DNA of 64,000 bases from Isoetes taiwanensis (Eukaryota; Streptophyta; Lycopodiopsida; Isoetales; Isoetaceae), in assembly GCA_021234155.1 (NCBI GenBank), contig JAJEKV010000277.1:374001-438000 (forward strand), in the 5' to 3' direction. Positions 21,873 to 34,799 of this stretch are shown here, piece by piece. The stretch's first letter is position 1. Every line of letters begins with the position of its first letter. The position numbers and the translations under genes are program-made. Under the pieces are notes generated by a model that saw nothing but the letters and a program-made list of their open reading frames with translations, was not told the origin of the DNA and ran no database searches.

Positions 21873-23458
21873 GACTTGTTGCATTCCTCCCATCTTCATC
21901 GGTAGTCTTTGAGCCTCCCCTTTGTAGTCGCATGCCCCCTTTTAGTTTTTGCCCTGCGTTACAACCTTGCGTGATTGTAGTATTCTTATAGTCAATGTCT
22001 TAGTTTTTTATGTTGATTGGCTCCTTGTTCGACTTCTTGATCTTGCGAGGTTATCTTGTGCAATGGGTTGGAGGCTCTCATGCTAAGCATTGTTGTTGGG
22101 GCAACTCTTATGTCTTGAATGTTGGGTTTTAAGTGGGGTCGATGTCGAGGGCCCTTGCGCCATGGTGGTAGGCCCTCGTATGCCAAAGATGTGGCAGCCT
22201 TTGTGCCAAGATTGCGGTCCTCGTACCAGGTGTTTCTTTGTTCCTTTTGCAGATCTACTCAAGATGGATGTGGAGATGTCCTTTGCGAGTTTTGCAAGAA
22301 TCTTGACATGTTGGGATTGTGTTGGACATTAGCGACGGAGGCTAAGGAGCCCCATTGTTGTAGAACGTCATAAGCAATAAGTCCATATTATATTTAAACA
22401 CCATTTGAGTGATAGAATTGGTCCATTTTGGGAGGCTGGATTCTAGGCAGGTCTTTTGCAGAGGCGATGGTTCTCTTGTGTGAGCTCTTTTGAAATTCTT
22501 GTGGCATCAGGCACTTGCCGACCAGGCTGGCATAGAGAGATGAGATGTTCCTTTATGGCTTATTTCTTATGTTTTTATTTCAAGGACCAGGATGCCTTCT
22601 CTGTTATCTGTTGCTTTAGCAGGAACAGGTTCGTCGGTCTCTGGGCGTGGCCATGAGTTCCTACGTCACATCCTTAGTTGCCATAGCTTTGCTCGGGGAA
22701 GAATTGTAGTTGCGAGGAGGTATTGTAGTTGTGAGATGAGGGTTACCTTCATCACACACTCTGTAGTCAATTTCGCAGTAATTTTTGGCATGCGAGAGCT
22801 GATTGGTTATGTTCATGATGAGTATTTAAACGATCCATTTGTTTTTCATTGCACTATGACATTCCTTTGTTGACGTCCAAAGGCCTTTTGTGCATCCTTA
22901 GATTACTCCAGCTCCTATTCTTCTATTTCTAGCCATTTTAAGCTTCCAGATTCATGTTCGTGTTTCCAATGCACTCCTTTCGTTTTGAATGTGTCAAGCG
23001 GAGTGAATTTTCGATCCCTTCTCTACGCTTTTTAGGAAACATTGGGATCGTGGGCTCTAGAATAGTTTTGGTTTTGTATGTACTGCGTTCGGTGAATTGA
23101 CAGAACAAAGTTATGGCAGATTTGGGAGCTTGTTCTTTTTCTCATTGCACTTCATCTTGTTGGTCATGCTTTTCTGATTGCCAGTTAGCATAGAGAAATT
23201 GAGAAATTTACTGAGGCTAGCTTCTAGCCAGATTGCATCTGTGCAGAGCTTGGAGTATGATGTTGTGTTGCAAAGGGTGGCTAAGTCTATTGCAGTGTCT
23301 CAAGATTCGTTCACCAAGAAGATTGCAATCTCATGGATAGTGCTGGCTATGGACGTGTCTGGAGATGGCTAACTTCATTTAATATTGGTGTTGCTTGAGC
23401 CTAAGGTAGTCGTCTCTGCGCTCTGTGCCCTTCAGTAAAGTTAGTCCCTGTGATCTCG

Positions 23459-24058
23459 GTAAGCCTATAAGTTGCCTCATATTGATTTTATTTGGGTTTA
23501 GTTGATCTCTGGAGACTTGTCATGTTGGCCTATCAGGAGTTTTGGGATGATTGGTGTTTGTTTTGGCTATCTTCTTTTGTTGGTTCACGGATTTGTATGG
23601 TACTCATTCTAGATCTGTTTGCCCCCGTGCCGTTGCCTTGCCTGCCTTAATCCGCTTTTGCCCCCATTTCTTCCCTCTTTGCTTCTTGTAGTGGTCCACC
23701 TTTTGTAGTCTGGCATTTTGTTGTCTCTTCTTTGAAGTCGTCATCCCTGATGTCCTTGGTTACTCTTCTCCTTGCCCATCCTGAGTCACTCTTCTCCGTG
23801 CTTTTCCGTTGGTCCAGCATAGTATTTTTTGGATGCCTGGTCATAGGTTTGGTTGCCACTTTGCTATTAGCGTGCTTGCCGATATGTTGAGATAGGGAAG
23901 ATGTGATGAGATAGGTGAACACAGCTTGATGCGGCTTCTTGGCTGGACTATTGTGCCCTCATGCGCTCATGCTTGTCAGAATACCCAGCAGCGTTTGTCA
24001 TCTAGTCCTTTAGAAACCCTGTGTATTTTGCATTATCCATGGCCGACCGATATTACAG
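23459..24058 (+). other. Probable intron of the non-coding transcript (absent from the sister copy)
   Basis: Starts GTAAGC after GATCTCG and ends ATTACAG before TCTCTCTTGCAG. In the sister copy GATCTCG joins directly to TCTCTCTTGCAG at 47,165/47,166. The missing 600 bp has perfect GT-AG limits, as for removal by splicing before reverse transcription. Confidence 0.75.
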
Positions 24059-24155
24059 TCTCTCTTGCAGGTGTTATTTGCATCGCTTGATCAGCAATTC
24101 CAAGGTCTCTCTGCCTTTGAGTTTGTGCCAGTCTATTTGTGGTACTCTATTTCTT

Positions 24156-24340
24156 CACATCACCGTGCAATAATGCTTTTCTGGCAGGATTTGACTTCTT
24201 CACGATTGTTCACATCACCGTGCAGTAGTGTTTTTCTGGCAGGATTTGACTTCATCACAATTGTTCACATCACCGTGCAGTAATGCGTTTCTGGCGATAA
24301 TGCGTTTCTGGCAGGGTTTGACTTCATCTCAATTGTTATA
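24156..24340 (+). repeat. 55-bp tandem repeat, three copies
   Basis: CACATCACCGTGCA starts at 24,156, 24,211 and 24,266, each followed by TTTCTGGCAGG and TTTGACTTC. The sister copy near 47,275 has essentially one unit, so the array expanded locally. Confidence 0.8.
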
Positions 24341-25254
24341 GTTGATGTTATTGGGCAGTTTTAAATTCTGCATACACACAGTACTTGCTATGAGGCTTTG
24401 GTCGGTTTGGATTCCTGCTTAATGACGGTCTCTTTCCCATCTGTCTAAACCTGCTAAGGCTTTTCAGTTTGTGTTTGACCGTTTACCATTGTGTTATTTG
24501 CATCCCAGCTTGTTTTGAGCTTCAGAACATTGTGCAAAGCATTTTGGCCAGTAGAAATGGAGCTGTTATCTTGTTTCCTGCATAGCTGCCTTCGTATTGT
24601 CTCATGATTCAACAACCATGGCCTTAGATGGATATGTATGATGCTGGATTCTCCACCGTGGTGTTGGAGCTTTGAGCTGAGCCCTGGGAATGGCAAGAGA
24701 TGTAGTACATTGCAGAACCGTGCGCGTTATCTAAATAGTCCATGGCAGTTTGTAATGTGTGATGAACTGACATTTTTGTGCGCATGAACAGATGGATTCT
24801 TGCATGCGTCTTTGAGTGTGTGCTTACCTTCGCGTCTTTGTTTATGATAGCTAGATAGATAACATATGGATACATGTATGTGACTTTGAGTTTATAACGT
24901 CTGCTTACCTTTCTTGTCCTTGTTGATGCTGACCAGCTAGGTAACTCTTGAGATGGTTTATAAGTTTATGCCACATCACCTTGATTTTGTTGGACATCCT
25001 TGTCTGAGTCTGTTTTACCTTGTAGTGCATTAGGTTTTGCTTTTTGTCACCCAGTAACTTTGATCGGTAGTAGTTTCTTTGCTTTTTACTTTTGTTTGTC
25101 CAGAGGTCATTAAGTTTTAGCCTTTTGCACGAATGGGAGTTTTGCAAGCGTTTAAGTTAGCGGAAATGGGCATTCTGGATACAGGTCTAAGCAGCACGTA
25201 AGTAGGCATTTGATTTATGTTGGATTGTGTGGTCTACATCTCACCGAGTGTTCA

Positions 25255-27114
25255 TCTTATATTATAATGTTATAGCGTAAGTATGTCATGAATGAAACCC
25301 TAATTTGGATGGTTGAGATCATCCGATTGCATTCGGAGGTCGAGATTTATCGCACGACTTCCCACCACTGTGATTAGTCACGCTTTGATCTCTTAAGAGG
25401 AAGAGGAAAAGGAAAAGGGAGGACAAAAGGGGAAAATGAAGGATAAAAAGGCACGAGGAAAAGGGGAAGGGGAAAGGGGAAAAGGGAAGGGAAAATGACA
25501 TGGGGAAAAGGGGAAGAGGAAAAGGGTGAGGAAAGGAAAAAATAGTATGGGAAAAAGGATAAAATAAGGTAAAAGAAAAGGGGGAGGGAGGAAAAGGAAG
25601 GGAAAAAGGGCAACGAGAAAAGATGAAGGGTGAGGAAAGGAGGAAAGGGGAAGGGAAAAAGGGAAAGAAAAAAATGGTGGAGAGACGAAAAAAGACATGG
25701 GAAAATAAAAAGGGAAAGGAAAAACGAAAAAGGAGGCGAAAAGGAAAGGGAAAAAGAGCACGAGAAAACGAGAGAGGAAAATGGAAAAGAGGAAGAGGCG
25801 AAGGGAAAATTTTGAAAAGGAAAAGGGTGAGGAAAAGAAAAAAAAGAAAGGGAAAAAGGGCATGGGAAAGGGGAAAGGAAAAGGAGAAAGGGGGATAGGG
25901 AAATGGAAAATGGAAAATGGGAAAAGGGGAAGAGGGTGGGAAAGGAGGAAAAGGGGCACGTAGAAAAGGTGAGGAAAAAGGAATGGAAAAGATATGGAAA
26001 AATAAAAATAGAAAAAGAAATGGAAAAGGATGGGGGAAAGGGAAGGGAAAAAGGACACATGGAAAAGGGGAAGGGATGAAAAAGGAAGGCAAAGGAAAAA
26101 GGAAAAGGGAGGCAAAAAGGGGAGGGGGGAAAGGAAGGGAAAAAGGGTGCGAGGAAAAGGGAGAGGAAAGAGGAAAGGGCACTTGAAAAATGGAAGAGGC
26201 AAATGGTGAGGAAAGGGAAAGAAAGCAAGGGAAAATGAGCATGGAAAATGAAAAAAGAAAAAAGAAAAAGGGGAATAAGGAAAGAGAAAAAGGGAAAAGG
26301 GGAAGAGGGTAAGGAAAGGAGGAAAAGGGACACGTAAAAAAAAGTGGGAAAAAAGGATTGGAAAAAGGCAAGGGAAAAAAGAAAAGGAGAAGGACGGGGG
26401 AAGGGAAATGGGAAAAAGGCACGGGAAAAAGGGAAAGGGTAGAGAAAGGATAAAAAAAAGGAAGGAAAATGGAGATGGAGGGGGGAGGAGGGAAAAGTAA
26501 AAGGGTAAAAAAAGGGGAGAGAGAAATGGGAAAACGGAGAACATGAGATAAAGAGGAAGAGGGTGGGGAAAGGAAGAAAAGGGCACATGAAAAGATGGAA
26601 AAAAAAAAAAAAAAAAAGGGCATGGGAAAAGGGAAAGGAAAAGGGAAAGAGAAAAGGAAAAGGAAAAGGAAGAGGAAATGGAAAGAGAAAAAAAGGGCAC
26701 AGGAAAATTAGGAAGAAAGGGGAAAGACTGAAAAGGAAAGGGAAAAAGTCCATTGAAAAAAGGGAAAGGGAAAAAGAAAAGCGGAAAGAGAAGGGAATGG
26801 AAGGGGAGGGAGAAGGAGTTAAAAAAAAAAGGGGAAAAAAAGGAGAAGGGGAAAAGAAGACGTGTAGGGAAAATAGGAATAAGGGAAAAGGGAAAAAGAA
26901 AGGGCGTAAGAGAATGATGAAATAAGGAAACATGGGATAGAGCAAGAGACAACGGAAAGGGAAGGGTGTTGAATATACAAAAACCTATTATAGCCCAGCA
27001 ATGCTGGACTTGGTTTCTATTCTATTATATTTATGAAAAGGAGTCTGAGATGAATATATTTTCGTCTACACAGGTTCCCAACTTATGCCCAGCAACGCTG
27101 GGTACCATTACTAG
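25255..27114 (+). mobile_element. Helitron copy 2 (non-autonomous, polypurine-filled)
   Basis: Starts TCTTATATTATAATG after an A. Ends with the hairpin CCCAGC-AAC-GCTGGG, spacer TACCATTA and CTAG before a T. Same ends and interior type as 4,501-6,399, in opposite orientation. The sister copy of the host repeat has the uninterrupted site at 48,248/48,249 (GTGTTCA|TTAGTTAT), which confirms both ends and the lack of a target duplication. Confidence 0.93.
25384..26960 (+). repeat. 1.6-kb polypurine tract inside Helitron copy 2
   Basis: Almost only A and G on the plus strand, in GGGAAAAGG-type units with periodic short interruptions such as CAT, CAC and TG. Lys/Glu/Gly- or Phe/Ser/Pro-rich frames are compositional artefacts. 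Confidence 0.9.
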
Positions 27115-28808
27115 TAAGTTATGATGGCGTATTTTGCTTGGAGTGTGACATCTCATGAGTGTTGTTCAGTGGGTATTAGTGGTTCTTTTAGGCGTTTTGT
27201 CCGCTCTTGTCCATTTCTAGATTCGGTCTTGAGCAGCAAGTTCCCATTCATATTTGAGTATGTTGTTGTTATTGGGCATGTTGTCTGCATATTGTGAGTG
27301 TTTATTAGTAGCTACGACGGTGCAATTCACTTAGATGTGGTTCCCTTAAGTCTGATGGTACAACCTTCACTTAGCATAGGGATATTTACGCCCTTGTGGT
27401 TTTCTAATATGCAATTGTTGGGCTCTCTGTTTCAATTTTGTCCTTGCCTTATCTTTATTGCCCCTATTGTGTATGTTCAATTTGTGGGTGTTTATTAGTA
27501 GCACTTAGCTTGGGGTTCCCTTAAGCTTGAGGGTACAATCTTCACTTAGCAAATGGATATTTAAGCCTTTGTGGATTTTTAGCGAGACACTTTGGGTTGC
27601 TAGGCTCTTTGGTTCAATTGTGTCCTTGCCTTGTCTTTATTTTCCCTAGTCGGTTTCCTTTTTTCGTGGACCACTTGGGTCCCTTAAGTACGTCAGAATA
27701 GTTTCTATGGCTTTGTTAAGGCAGTTATCGTTGAGTTTTGTCCTCTTACGTAAAAAATAAGATAAAATGAAATTGTGGGTCTAGGTATAACTCACCTTTG
27801 TAGAAGTCATATGTAGTTTTTCTAGACTGTTGCGCTATGTTGGTGCCCACAGGGGGTGGCATTGTTGTCCATTTTCATCATTATGCTCATCTTTCTTGGT
27901 TCATTAGACGTTATGAGTTGTTGACGCCTTGTATCACCTGTCTTAGTGGCCTTAGGAACCTAAGTTGAGGGTGTCTGCTCAGAGACCATGTCAATTATTG
28001 GAAGGCTTGGTTTTGAAGCTTCCTTTTTGGTTGTTTTGACTAGACTCTTTGGGGCTTGATTTCAAGGTTCTTGGGGTTGATCTGCCTTCTGGGTGTGTGC
28101 AAGTTTAAATGCCTTCTAGATTTGTGCAAGTTTAGTTAGATATGGCTTAGTTTTACCTTTTCTTCCCTTTAGTTAAACCTGTGATATTGGAGTTTTTGTA
28201 GGGGCTATTTCACCTATTTTGTCCTTGCACTTTGGATCCCTTTCTCTTTCCTTTCTAGTATTATTGGTCGTTAGGGTTGACCTGTTGGTGGTTGTGGTAT
28301 AGTGGTGCAGAACTTTTGGTTGCTTCTTGGTTGATTGCCACTTGGAGTTAATAGAATGGTCTCTGTAGTAGTGGGTCCTAGTGTCGTATGTTAGTAAGGT
28401 TTCCTTTATTGGTGTCGTTTGAGTTTTATTTGTTCGTCGCTTGTTTGGACTTTTATGTTCGAGTTTATTTCTCTCCTTTCAGTTTGTAGGCATGGCTGAG
28501 TTCTTTAGCATTGTACTTCTGATGTTGCTCTATATTACTTTATATGCTTTAGACCTCTTTCTCATTTTGAGTGGTGGTTTTGTTTTGTTGTTTGCCTCGT
28601 AGTTTGTTTTGGCATTTGACACATGATATGGGCTTTTAAGTTCTCAGCTTGGCAATGGAGTTTTGAGGGTTTGGACTTTTGTAGCTGTAATTGTGACTTT
28701 TGAGGTCTCTTTATTTTTCATGGACTAGGTCATCGCCCTGCTCGCTGATGGTTCTAAAATTTTGAGTTTTTTCATTGGTTTCCTTGTGTGAGCGATCCCC
28801 TTCCTTTT

Positions 28809-28963
28809 CTGCCTCTTTTTTCAGCATGGTGGTTGTGGTGTTGCTTTGTATTCAGAGTGTGCTCAACTAGGCTCTAGAAGTATGATTTATCTGCGTTTCA
28901 AGATTAGCAGATAAATCCGCTTCTTGAGGCTAGTTGAGAGCGTGCCCCTTTAGAGTATTTATA
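28809..28963 (+). promoter_or_regulatory. Promoter-like module, copy 2
   Basis: CTGCCTCTTTTTTCAGCATGG, perfect 11-bp inverted repeat GATTTATCTGC...GCAGATAAATC, then TATTTATA at 28,956-28,963. Confidence 0.6.
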
Positions 28964-29474
28964 GCCTTTTTTGCATCTCTATTGTTTTCATCAGCCGTCT
29001 TTGAGCCTTCCCTTTTTGTGGTGGCTTGCCCCCCCCCTCTTCCCTCTAGTTGAGTTTTTATTAGCCTTGTTGATCTTGAGTTCTTGTGTGTTATTTGGTG
29101 GTCCTCGTGCTATCTTTGGTATTGCGATGAATCTCTTTTCATGATTGGCGGTCTCCTTTGGCGTGCTTTTGTATTTCATATTTCTTTCGAGGTTTTTGTG
29201 ATGGTCCTCGTGCCAGTGACATGTAGCCCTCGTGCCAGGTTGTAGGGAGAGAGTTGTGGAGAGAGATGTCCCCCTCCTTTTAGTTTTTTGCCCTGCATTA
29301 TAACGTTATTGAAGCATTCTTGTAGCCAATGTCTTAGTTTTTATGTTGATTAGCTCATTGTTTGACTTCTTGATCTTGCGAGGGTGTCTTATACAATGGG
29401 ATGGAGGCTCTCATGCATTATTGTTGGGGCAACTCTTATTGTCTGGAATGTTGGGTTTCAGTGGGGACTATATT

Positions 29475-29560
29475 GAGGGCCCTTGCGCCAGGGTGGTGGG
29501 CCCTCGTTGCCTAGATGTAGCGGCCCTTGTGCCATGGTTGGGGTCTTTGTACCAGGGGTT
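29475..29560 (+). repeat. CTCGTGCCA-type short repeats downstream of the promoter module
   Basis: Variants of GGCCCTCGTGCCA recur at short intervals. Comparable clusters lie at 22,140-22,240, 35,060-35,330, 37,880-38,020, 51,045-51,190 and, as complements, 39,080-39,240 and 52,210-52,520. Confidence 0.7.
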
Positions 29561-29760
29561 TCTTTGTCCTTTTGCAGATTTGCGGGGGTTTCTTTGTTCT
29601 TTTTGCAGATTTGCTCCAAGATGGTTGTGGAGATTTCCGTTGCGAGTGTTGCGAGGATCTTGGCATGTTGGGGTCGTGTTGGACGTTAGCAACAGAGGCC
29701 TATAAATTTTCATGAACTTATTTTGAGTTTTCAGATCCTTTGTGGTACTTTGATGCTTTT

Positions 29761-29872
29761 TGTATGCCCAAAAAGGCCGGTGTGCATGAGGGATTATTGG
29801 GAAGTGGAATTATTGTACTGCTATTTTGGAATAAAGGGGAGGGCCACATGGCTCATTCATTCATTCATTCAA
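29761..29872 (+). repeat. 3' end module with AATAAA and (TTCA)n tail
   Basis: TGTATGCCCAAAAAGGCCGG, then AATAAAGGGGAGGGCC and CATTCATTCATTCATTCAA. It looks like a polyadenylation signal followed by a short tandem-repeat tail, as at the 3' ends of many target-primed retroelements. Confidence 0.6.
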
Positions 29873-30932
29873 GTGTTGACTATTTTGAATCCTACAAAAT
29901 CAAAATCACTTTGCATTGTTCATTCTTTGTTTTGTGAGGGTATCTAAAGAGACCCTTTAAGCTATTTGCTTTCGTTCATTTTTTTGATAAGTTCCTCTTA
30001 AAGAGTTCTTTGCTCCTTTTGATATATGTTGTCAATTGTTTCCTTCGAGTTTGTTACAATGTTTGAATTGTTAGCTTGTAGGTCATATGGGCTTATGACA
30101 ACCCTCTCTTTTAGGAGGCCTTTCAAAATGCATCTTTTCATAATCACTTGGGTTAATTGTTCCATGCTATTTTGATATTCCTTATGGAACTATTGACATT
30201 AGTTGTTATAATCTTCTTTGCAATTTATAGTCTCTATGACCCATGCAATGCATTATTATGTAGCTATCTTCGGAATTGTCATTGTTCATCACTTTGCTCG
30301 TCAAATTGTTTGATTTATTGGCTTCCATCTATATAGCCAGTAATCTCATTTTCTTGTCACAAAGTGCCTTCTCTTTCATGTCTTTTCCACTCGTATCTTG
30401 CCTAGGTATCCTTTAGATTTAATGCTCTTAGTGTTGCACTTCCTTCCTTGATCGTATAGTTAGGTGGCATCTCGTCATGTTTGTGCTCCTGGCTATGCTC
30501 GTATTCTCTGAGTTCATCTGCATTTGGGTTTGTCGCTCTAGGTTTTGCGGTGTTTGTTTGGATGGCTATTGAAGTTGTAGAGCTTTCGTTTTCTCTAACT
30601 GTGCCATAGGTTATAAGTCATACTCTATCGTGTGCACTCCCTTGCATTTCTTTTTAGAGAATAGACGTTTGAATCCTTATCCCAGGTTACCTTTTCTCGG
30701 AGTGTTTTTGTCACATAGGGTTTTGTTTTTCCCTCGTATGCTTGATTTCTATCACATATTTGGAGGGCACCAGCTTTGTGGGTTCTAGACCATTCGCTCC
30801 TAGTTGCATTATCCTTTGAGTCACACATTTGGGGCATTGTCCTTTAGGTTAGCTTGCATGCACTCGTTAGTTGTCTTTATTTCGTTTTGTGTGCTTATTG
30901 ATTCTCTTTGGTTCATTCGTCTTGCTTGGATA

Positions 30933-30989
30933 AGCATGGTTGTTGGTCTATGTTGGAGTTCAACTAGGCTCTAGAAGTATGATTTATCT
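30933..30989 (+). repeat. Truncated promoter-like module joined to an inverted 3' module
   Basis: Runs from AGCATGGTTGTTGG to GATTTATCT, stops half-way through the hairpin, and meets a 3' module in minus orientation (31,004-31,112) within about 15 bp. Confidence 0.6.
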
Positions 30990-31003
30990 TGACTTAGCTG
31001 AGC

Positions 31004-31112
31004 ATTTGAATGAATGAGCCATAGGAGCCCTCCTCTACTTCCAAAAAAAATATACAAGTTTCTAGAATACTTCCAACAAAGTTCCTCATGCCTACCGGCC
31101 TTTTTGGATATA
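31004..31112 (-). repeat. 3' end module, minus orientation
   Basis: Complement of the AAAAAGGCCGG...GAGGGCTCC...TTCATTCAAA order seen at 38,288-38,410. Confidence 0.6.
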
Positions 31113-34100
31113 CACCATCTTGCTATTGTCATTTGCTAACCATGGATTCAGAGACCCCTTGGTTTTGTCCTGGCTGCTGGTCTTTACCAGGCTCAGGTTC
31201 CGAATCAGTACAAGAGAGACGGAAATTCTACTCATGATAATCGTCGAGATCAACAGGTTTGAGCGGTTGGAAGGTGGACGATCATGCTCTGGTATTTGGC
31301 TTTCAACCTCCTTTTGTACGCAGACTTTTTCATGTCACTGGAAGGATTGAACTTTTCACATTAAACGACAGCTTGTTATTTGCAAGGGCTGGGTATTTTT
31401 CCAGTAGATTGTCATTGGTCCATGTCTGCGTTTCCGCTCTTCAGCCTCTGCTAGTTTACTAAGCTAGGGCTCTAAGATTGCCATGGTTATGTTGTTATTT
31501 TCATGCTAGTTCAGGTTTGCAGCCTCTTCTTTCTTCCTTTTCCTGTAGTGTCGGATTTAAACAAGCTGTGACGTCCTTATGGGTTGCCACGGGAGTACAT
31601 AATTCTAATTCTAGCAGTGCTTGTAGTAGTGTGTACCCGAGTACCTCTGTCTACTTTCTGAACCCATGCACATTTCTCTAAAATGCGTAAGTCTTTGCAC
31701 ATTTTTCTATGGAATTTCCCAGGTTCATGTTATGGATCAGCACAAGATACATGAGAATTGGGTTGTCTAGTTTGTTGTCTCTTTATTCTGTTTACACTAA
31801 CGTGTTGTTTTTCCTGTTGAGAGTTTGCGGACCTATTTAGGGTGACTATTGCTATCCACTGCACTCTTTCCCTAGCTGGTGGTGGCTGTACATTTTTAGA
31901 TGTGTTCTGTGCAAGGCTGCCCTTAGCTCATGTCAGCTTTTTATATCCCTCCATCTAGCCATCCTGAATCAAGCTTCAGCTATGTTTGTAGCATTTTGTG
32001 TTTGATCCACTCTTCTTGAGTTCAATGTTATGCAAGTGTTCTATAGATTCCTCGGTTCCTATATATGGTCACATTTGTCTCTTATGGCAGCCACTAGATA
32101 TGAACTATTGGATTATAGGATATTTTGTTTATAGCCTCTTGGCCTGGTTTTCTGTTTTAGTGTGTCATTCTTAGCTACCATCTTCTAGTTTCCTTGGAGC
32201 TGATTTAGTATCTAAAGTACTTTTGCATAATTCAAGTTTGCAGATTAGCGTTCAATGCTGACAGCCGGAGCCGAATCCCGTGAGCCTGTTGTTATAGATG
32301 CCTCCCTTGCCTTGTCGGGAACTTAAGATGCTTTCGTTTTTGCTTTAGTTTTCCTGCTTTCGGTCTGGTGATTCTGCAAGCAGCTCTTGTGTTGGGGCTT
32401 CACGGGACCGAAGTTTTTTAGTTTGTGGAACCAGATAGGCAAGCCTTGCCTTGAATTTGTGGAGCAATATGTTGGCTGGATTTGGATTTTCGCCTGTGCA
32501 TTTTAAGTGTCACCTTGTTATGTTGCTTCATCTAAACTTTCTTGACGAGCTTGATTGTTGGTTTCAGTTTTTGTAGTTTTCAGCACTCGGGTGGATATTT
32601 TGCCGTTGGAATAGTGTGGTTAATACTGTGGTTTGTGCTAGCATTGCCAGGATGTATAATGTTATTTTCCATGCACAGTCTTGCACTCTCATTGGACAGC
32701 CACCTTGGGTATCATTGCATTTGCATTTCATCTCAATTGTCTTTGGAATCCTTTTTTATTGTTTTTGATATTGTAGTGTGGCAGCCTTCATCTAGAATGC
32801 ACTTGTGACATCATGCACTTATGCACTTGGTATAGTAAGCATTTCAAGTTTCTTATCCATCTATTTCCCAGGCACTTGAACTGCCTTAGGTGTTGGGGCA
32901 CCATTGACTTACAGATTCTTCGAGGTAGTCTCTATATTTTGCTTCGACCATTTCATTTAAGTCGAGTTATGTTTTAAGGTCAGCGTAGGGTGCTCAAGTT
33001 TAAGTATATGGGTCGGCGGCACTCGTTTTTTGTTTTTAGGATTTTGCGCTTCTTGGCATGTTTTGCAAGTATTCTGGCCTTCTTGACCTCAGGTGATCTC
33101 TCTATATAGATTGGTTGTATCTATACCCCGAGTTGCCTTTTTATGTGGAGCGATCTAACCGCATAGGGTTTTAGTTTGTTCTCGTATGCATCTTTTGTAT
33201 CACACATTTGTAGGGCACCATCATCGTGGTTTCTAGGTCCTTGCCTACTAATTGCTTTTTCCTTGACACTCACATCTATGGATCGTGCCTTAGGGTTTGC
33301 TGTTATGCATGACTCATCTTGTTTGTCTCCTAATCTTATTATACGGCTCTTAGCTGTGCTGGTGTTCTGAGTTCAGGTACATCAATAGATTTGTTGCTCT
33401 AGGCTTTGAACCTTCTTGTAGAATCACTTTTAATATACTTGGACTTTTACACCTTAGTATGTTGATTTTTGCATCTTTACCATTTAGTGATTCTCGTTCT
33501 TGAGAGGGAGTATTGGCATACGGTCTATGATGTGTGACTAACTATCCACAATTGCTTGTCTATTTGCATCACATTTTAATTAGTCAGCATTTGTTTTTTA
33601 GTTTACTCCTCTATACAAGAGTTGGTTGGTCTATGTAGGTTTAGTAATGCATTTAGTTTAATGTTAGCATTGCAGCTTTGGAAGAACCCTTGGATGATTT
33701 ACTTTATTGGAACTTATGGTGTTTTTCTTCAAGGGCTTTGAAGTTGTTGAGCTTGCATTTTCGCTAAATGTGCCATGAGTTATAAGTCGCAGTCTGTTTA
33801 CAGTTGAATCCATATCCCAAGTTGCCTTTTTCTATGGAGTGATTTAGGTAGTAACACAGGGTCTTAGTTTTCCCTTTTATGTATGTTTCTGTCACATATT
33901 TGCCGGCCATGAGCTTTGTGATTTTCTGGACCTTGGTCTACTATTTGCATTTGTCTTGAGCGCATTTTAAGGGTTGTCCTTTAGGTTTTTAACTTTGGTT
34001 GATGTTTTTGGGGATGTTATTTGACTTTATTTTGTAAGTTCGTTTGCGTGTATGGGTCTACATTTTGGCTAAGTTTCATCTTTTGTCAGTTCCAGTTATG

Positions 34101-34799
34101 CTAGTCCTTTGTACGAGTTTGGTTGCTTAGTTTGCAAACTTCTCAAGTTTGTGGTGTTTCATGCTTTAGATTTGCATTGGTTGAAGGGTAAGGTTGCTCT
34201 CTTCTTGGATTTATGAGTTTAGAGGTTCCCATTTGTATTTCATAGGGCGTAGATATTTGTTAGGTTAGGACAATCTGGTATCATCTTTGCAAGAGTTGGT
34301 TGGCACATGAGAGGCATGATTCGATGTCTTGAGATTTAATGCCCAGTGCATCTTTCAGGGACCCTTGAATGAGTTGGTGTGCGGGTGTTTATTTTGACCA
34401 TGGAGGTTTTAAAGCTGTTATGCTCATTGTGTAGATTGCTTGCTCTTGGCTCCTTGCTCATGCTCGTAGTGAGTTTCCTGCATCTCCTCCTTTTGGTATT
34501 AGTTTCTTGGATATGCCGTTGTCTTTTCCGCTCAATTTTTGCACTCAATCTCATCTTTCTCTGCTTCCTTTGCATCGTGGCATCAAACCCTTTCTCTTGC
34601 AGGCTTTATTTAGTTTTCTCTCTAGGGTGTTTATAAGACAATCTTTGCGTGTTTTTTTTTCTTGCTTATATTTTGCTTTTGACGTTTAGAGATGAGGTCA
34701 ATGCACTTTTAGGTCCCCTTATCCACGTCGTCAAGGTTGCGCTTGAAGGGCTGGTTTGCTTCCTCATCTTAGAGATATAGTAGATTCTTTTACTTTTTT
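31113..34799 (+). repeat. Non-coding repeat body with a thrice-repeated internal segment
   Basis: The segment around TCACACATTTG.AGGGCACCA and a following TTCTAG(G/A)CC occurs at about 30,740, 33,205 and, more diverged, 33,895. No protein gene seen. Confidence 0.5.

Larger units (their letters stand above)
22440..29872 (+). repeat. Non-coding retroelement-like unit A (with intron and Helitron)
   Basis: Diverged but collinear with 46,195-51,417 over several kb. Compared with that copy it has an extra 600-bp GT-AG interval (23,459-24,058) and the 1,860-bp Helitron. It ends with the promoter-like module (28,809), a CTCGTGCCA-rich segment and the 3' module with AATAAA and (TTCA)n. No protein is encoded. 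Confidence 0.7.

Noticed and set aside
25319-26952. Overlapping 430-520-codon minus-strand frames and Lys/Glu-rich plus-strand frames
   Set aside because: Same compositional artefact in the polypurine tract of Helitron copy 2.
29480-29560. CTCGTGCCA repeats as a CRISPR-like array
   Set aside because: Motifs are short, irregularly spaced and degenerate, in a eukaryotic genome.
21731-29872. 21,731 and 28,809 modules as a pair of LTRs
   Set aside because: They share sequence but lack TG...CA ends, primer site and polypurine tract, and copy 45,700 starts inside the module at the presumed transcription start.
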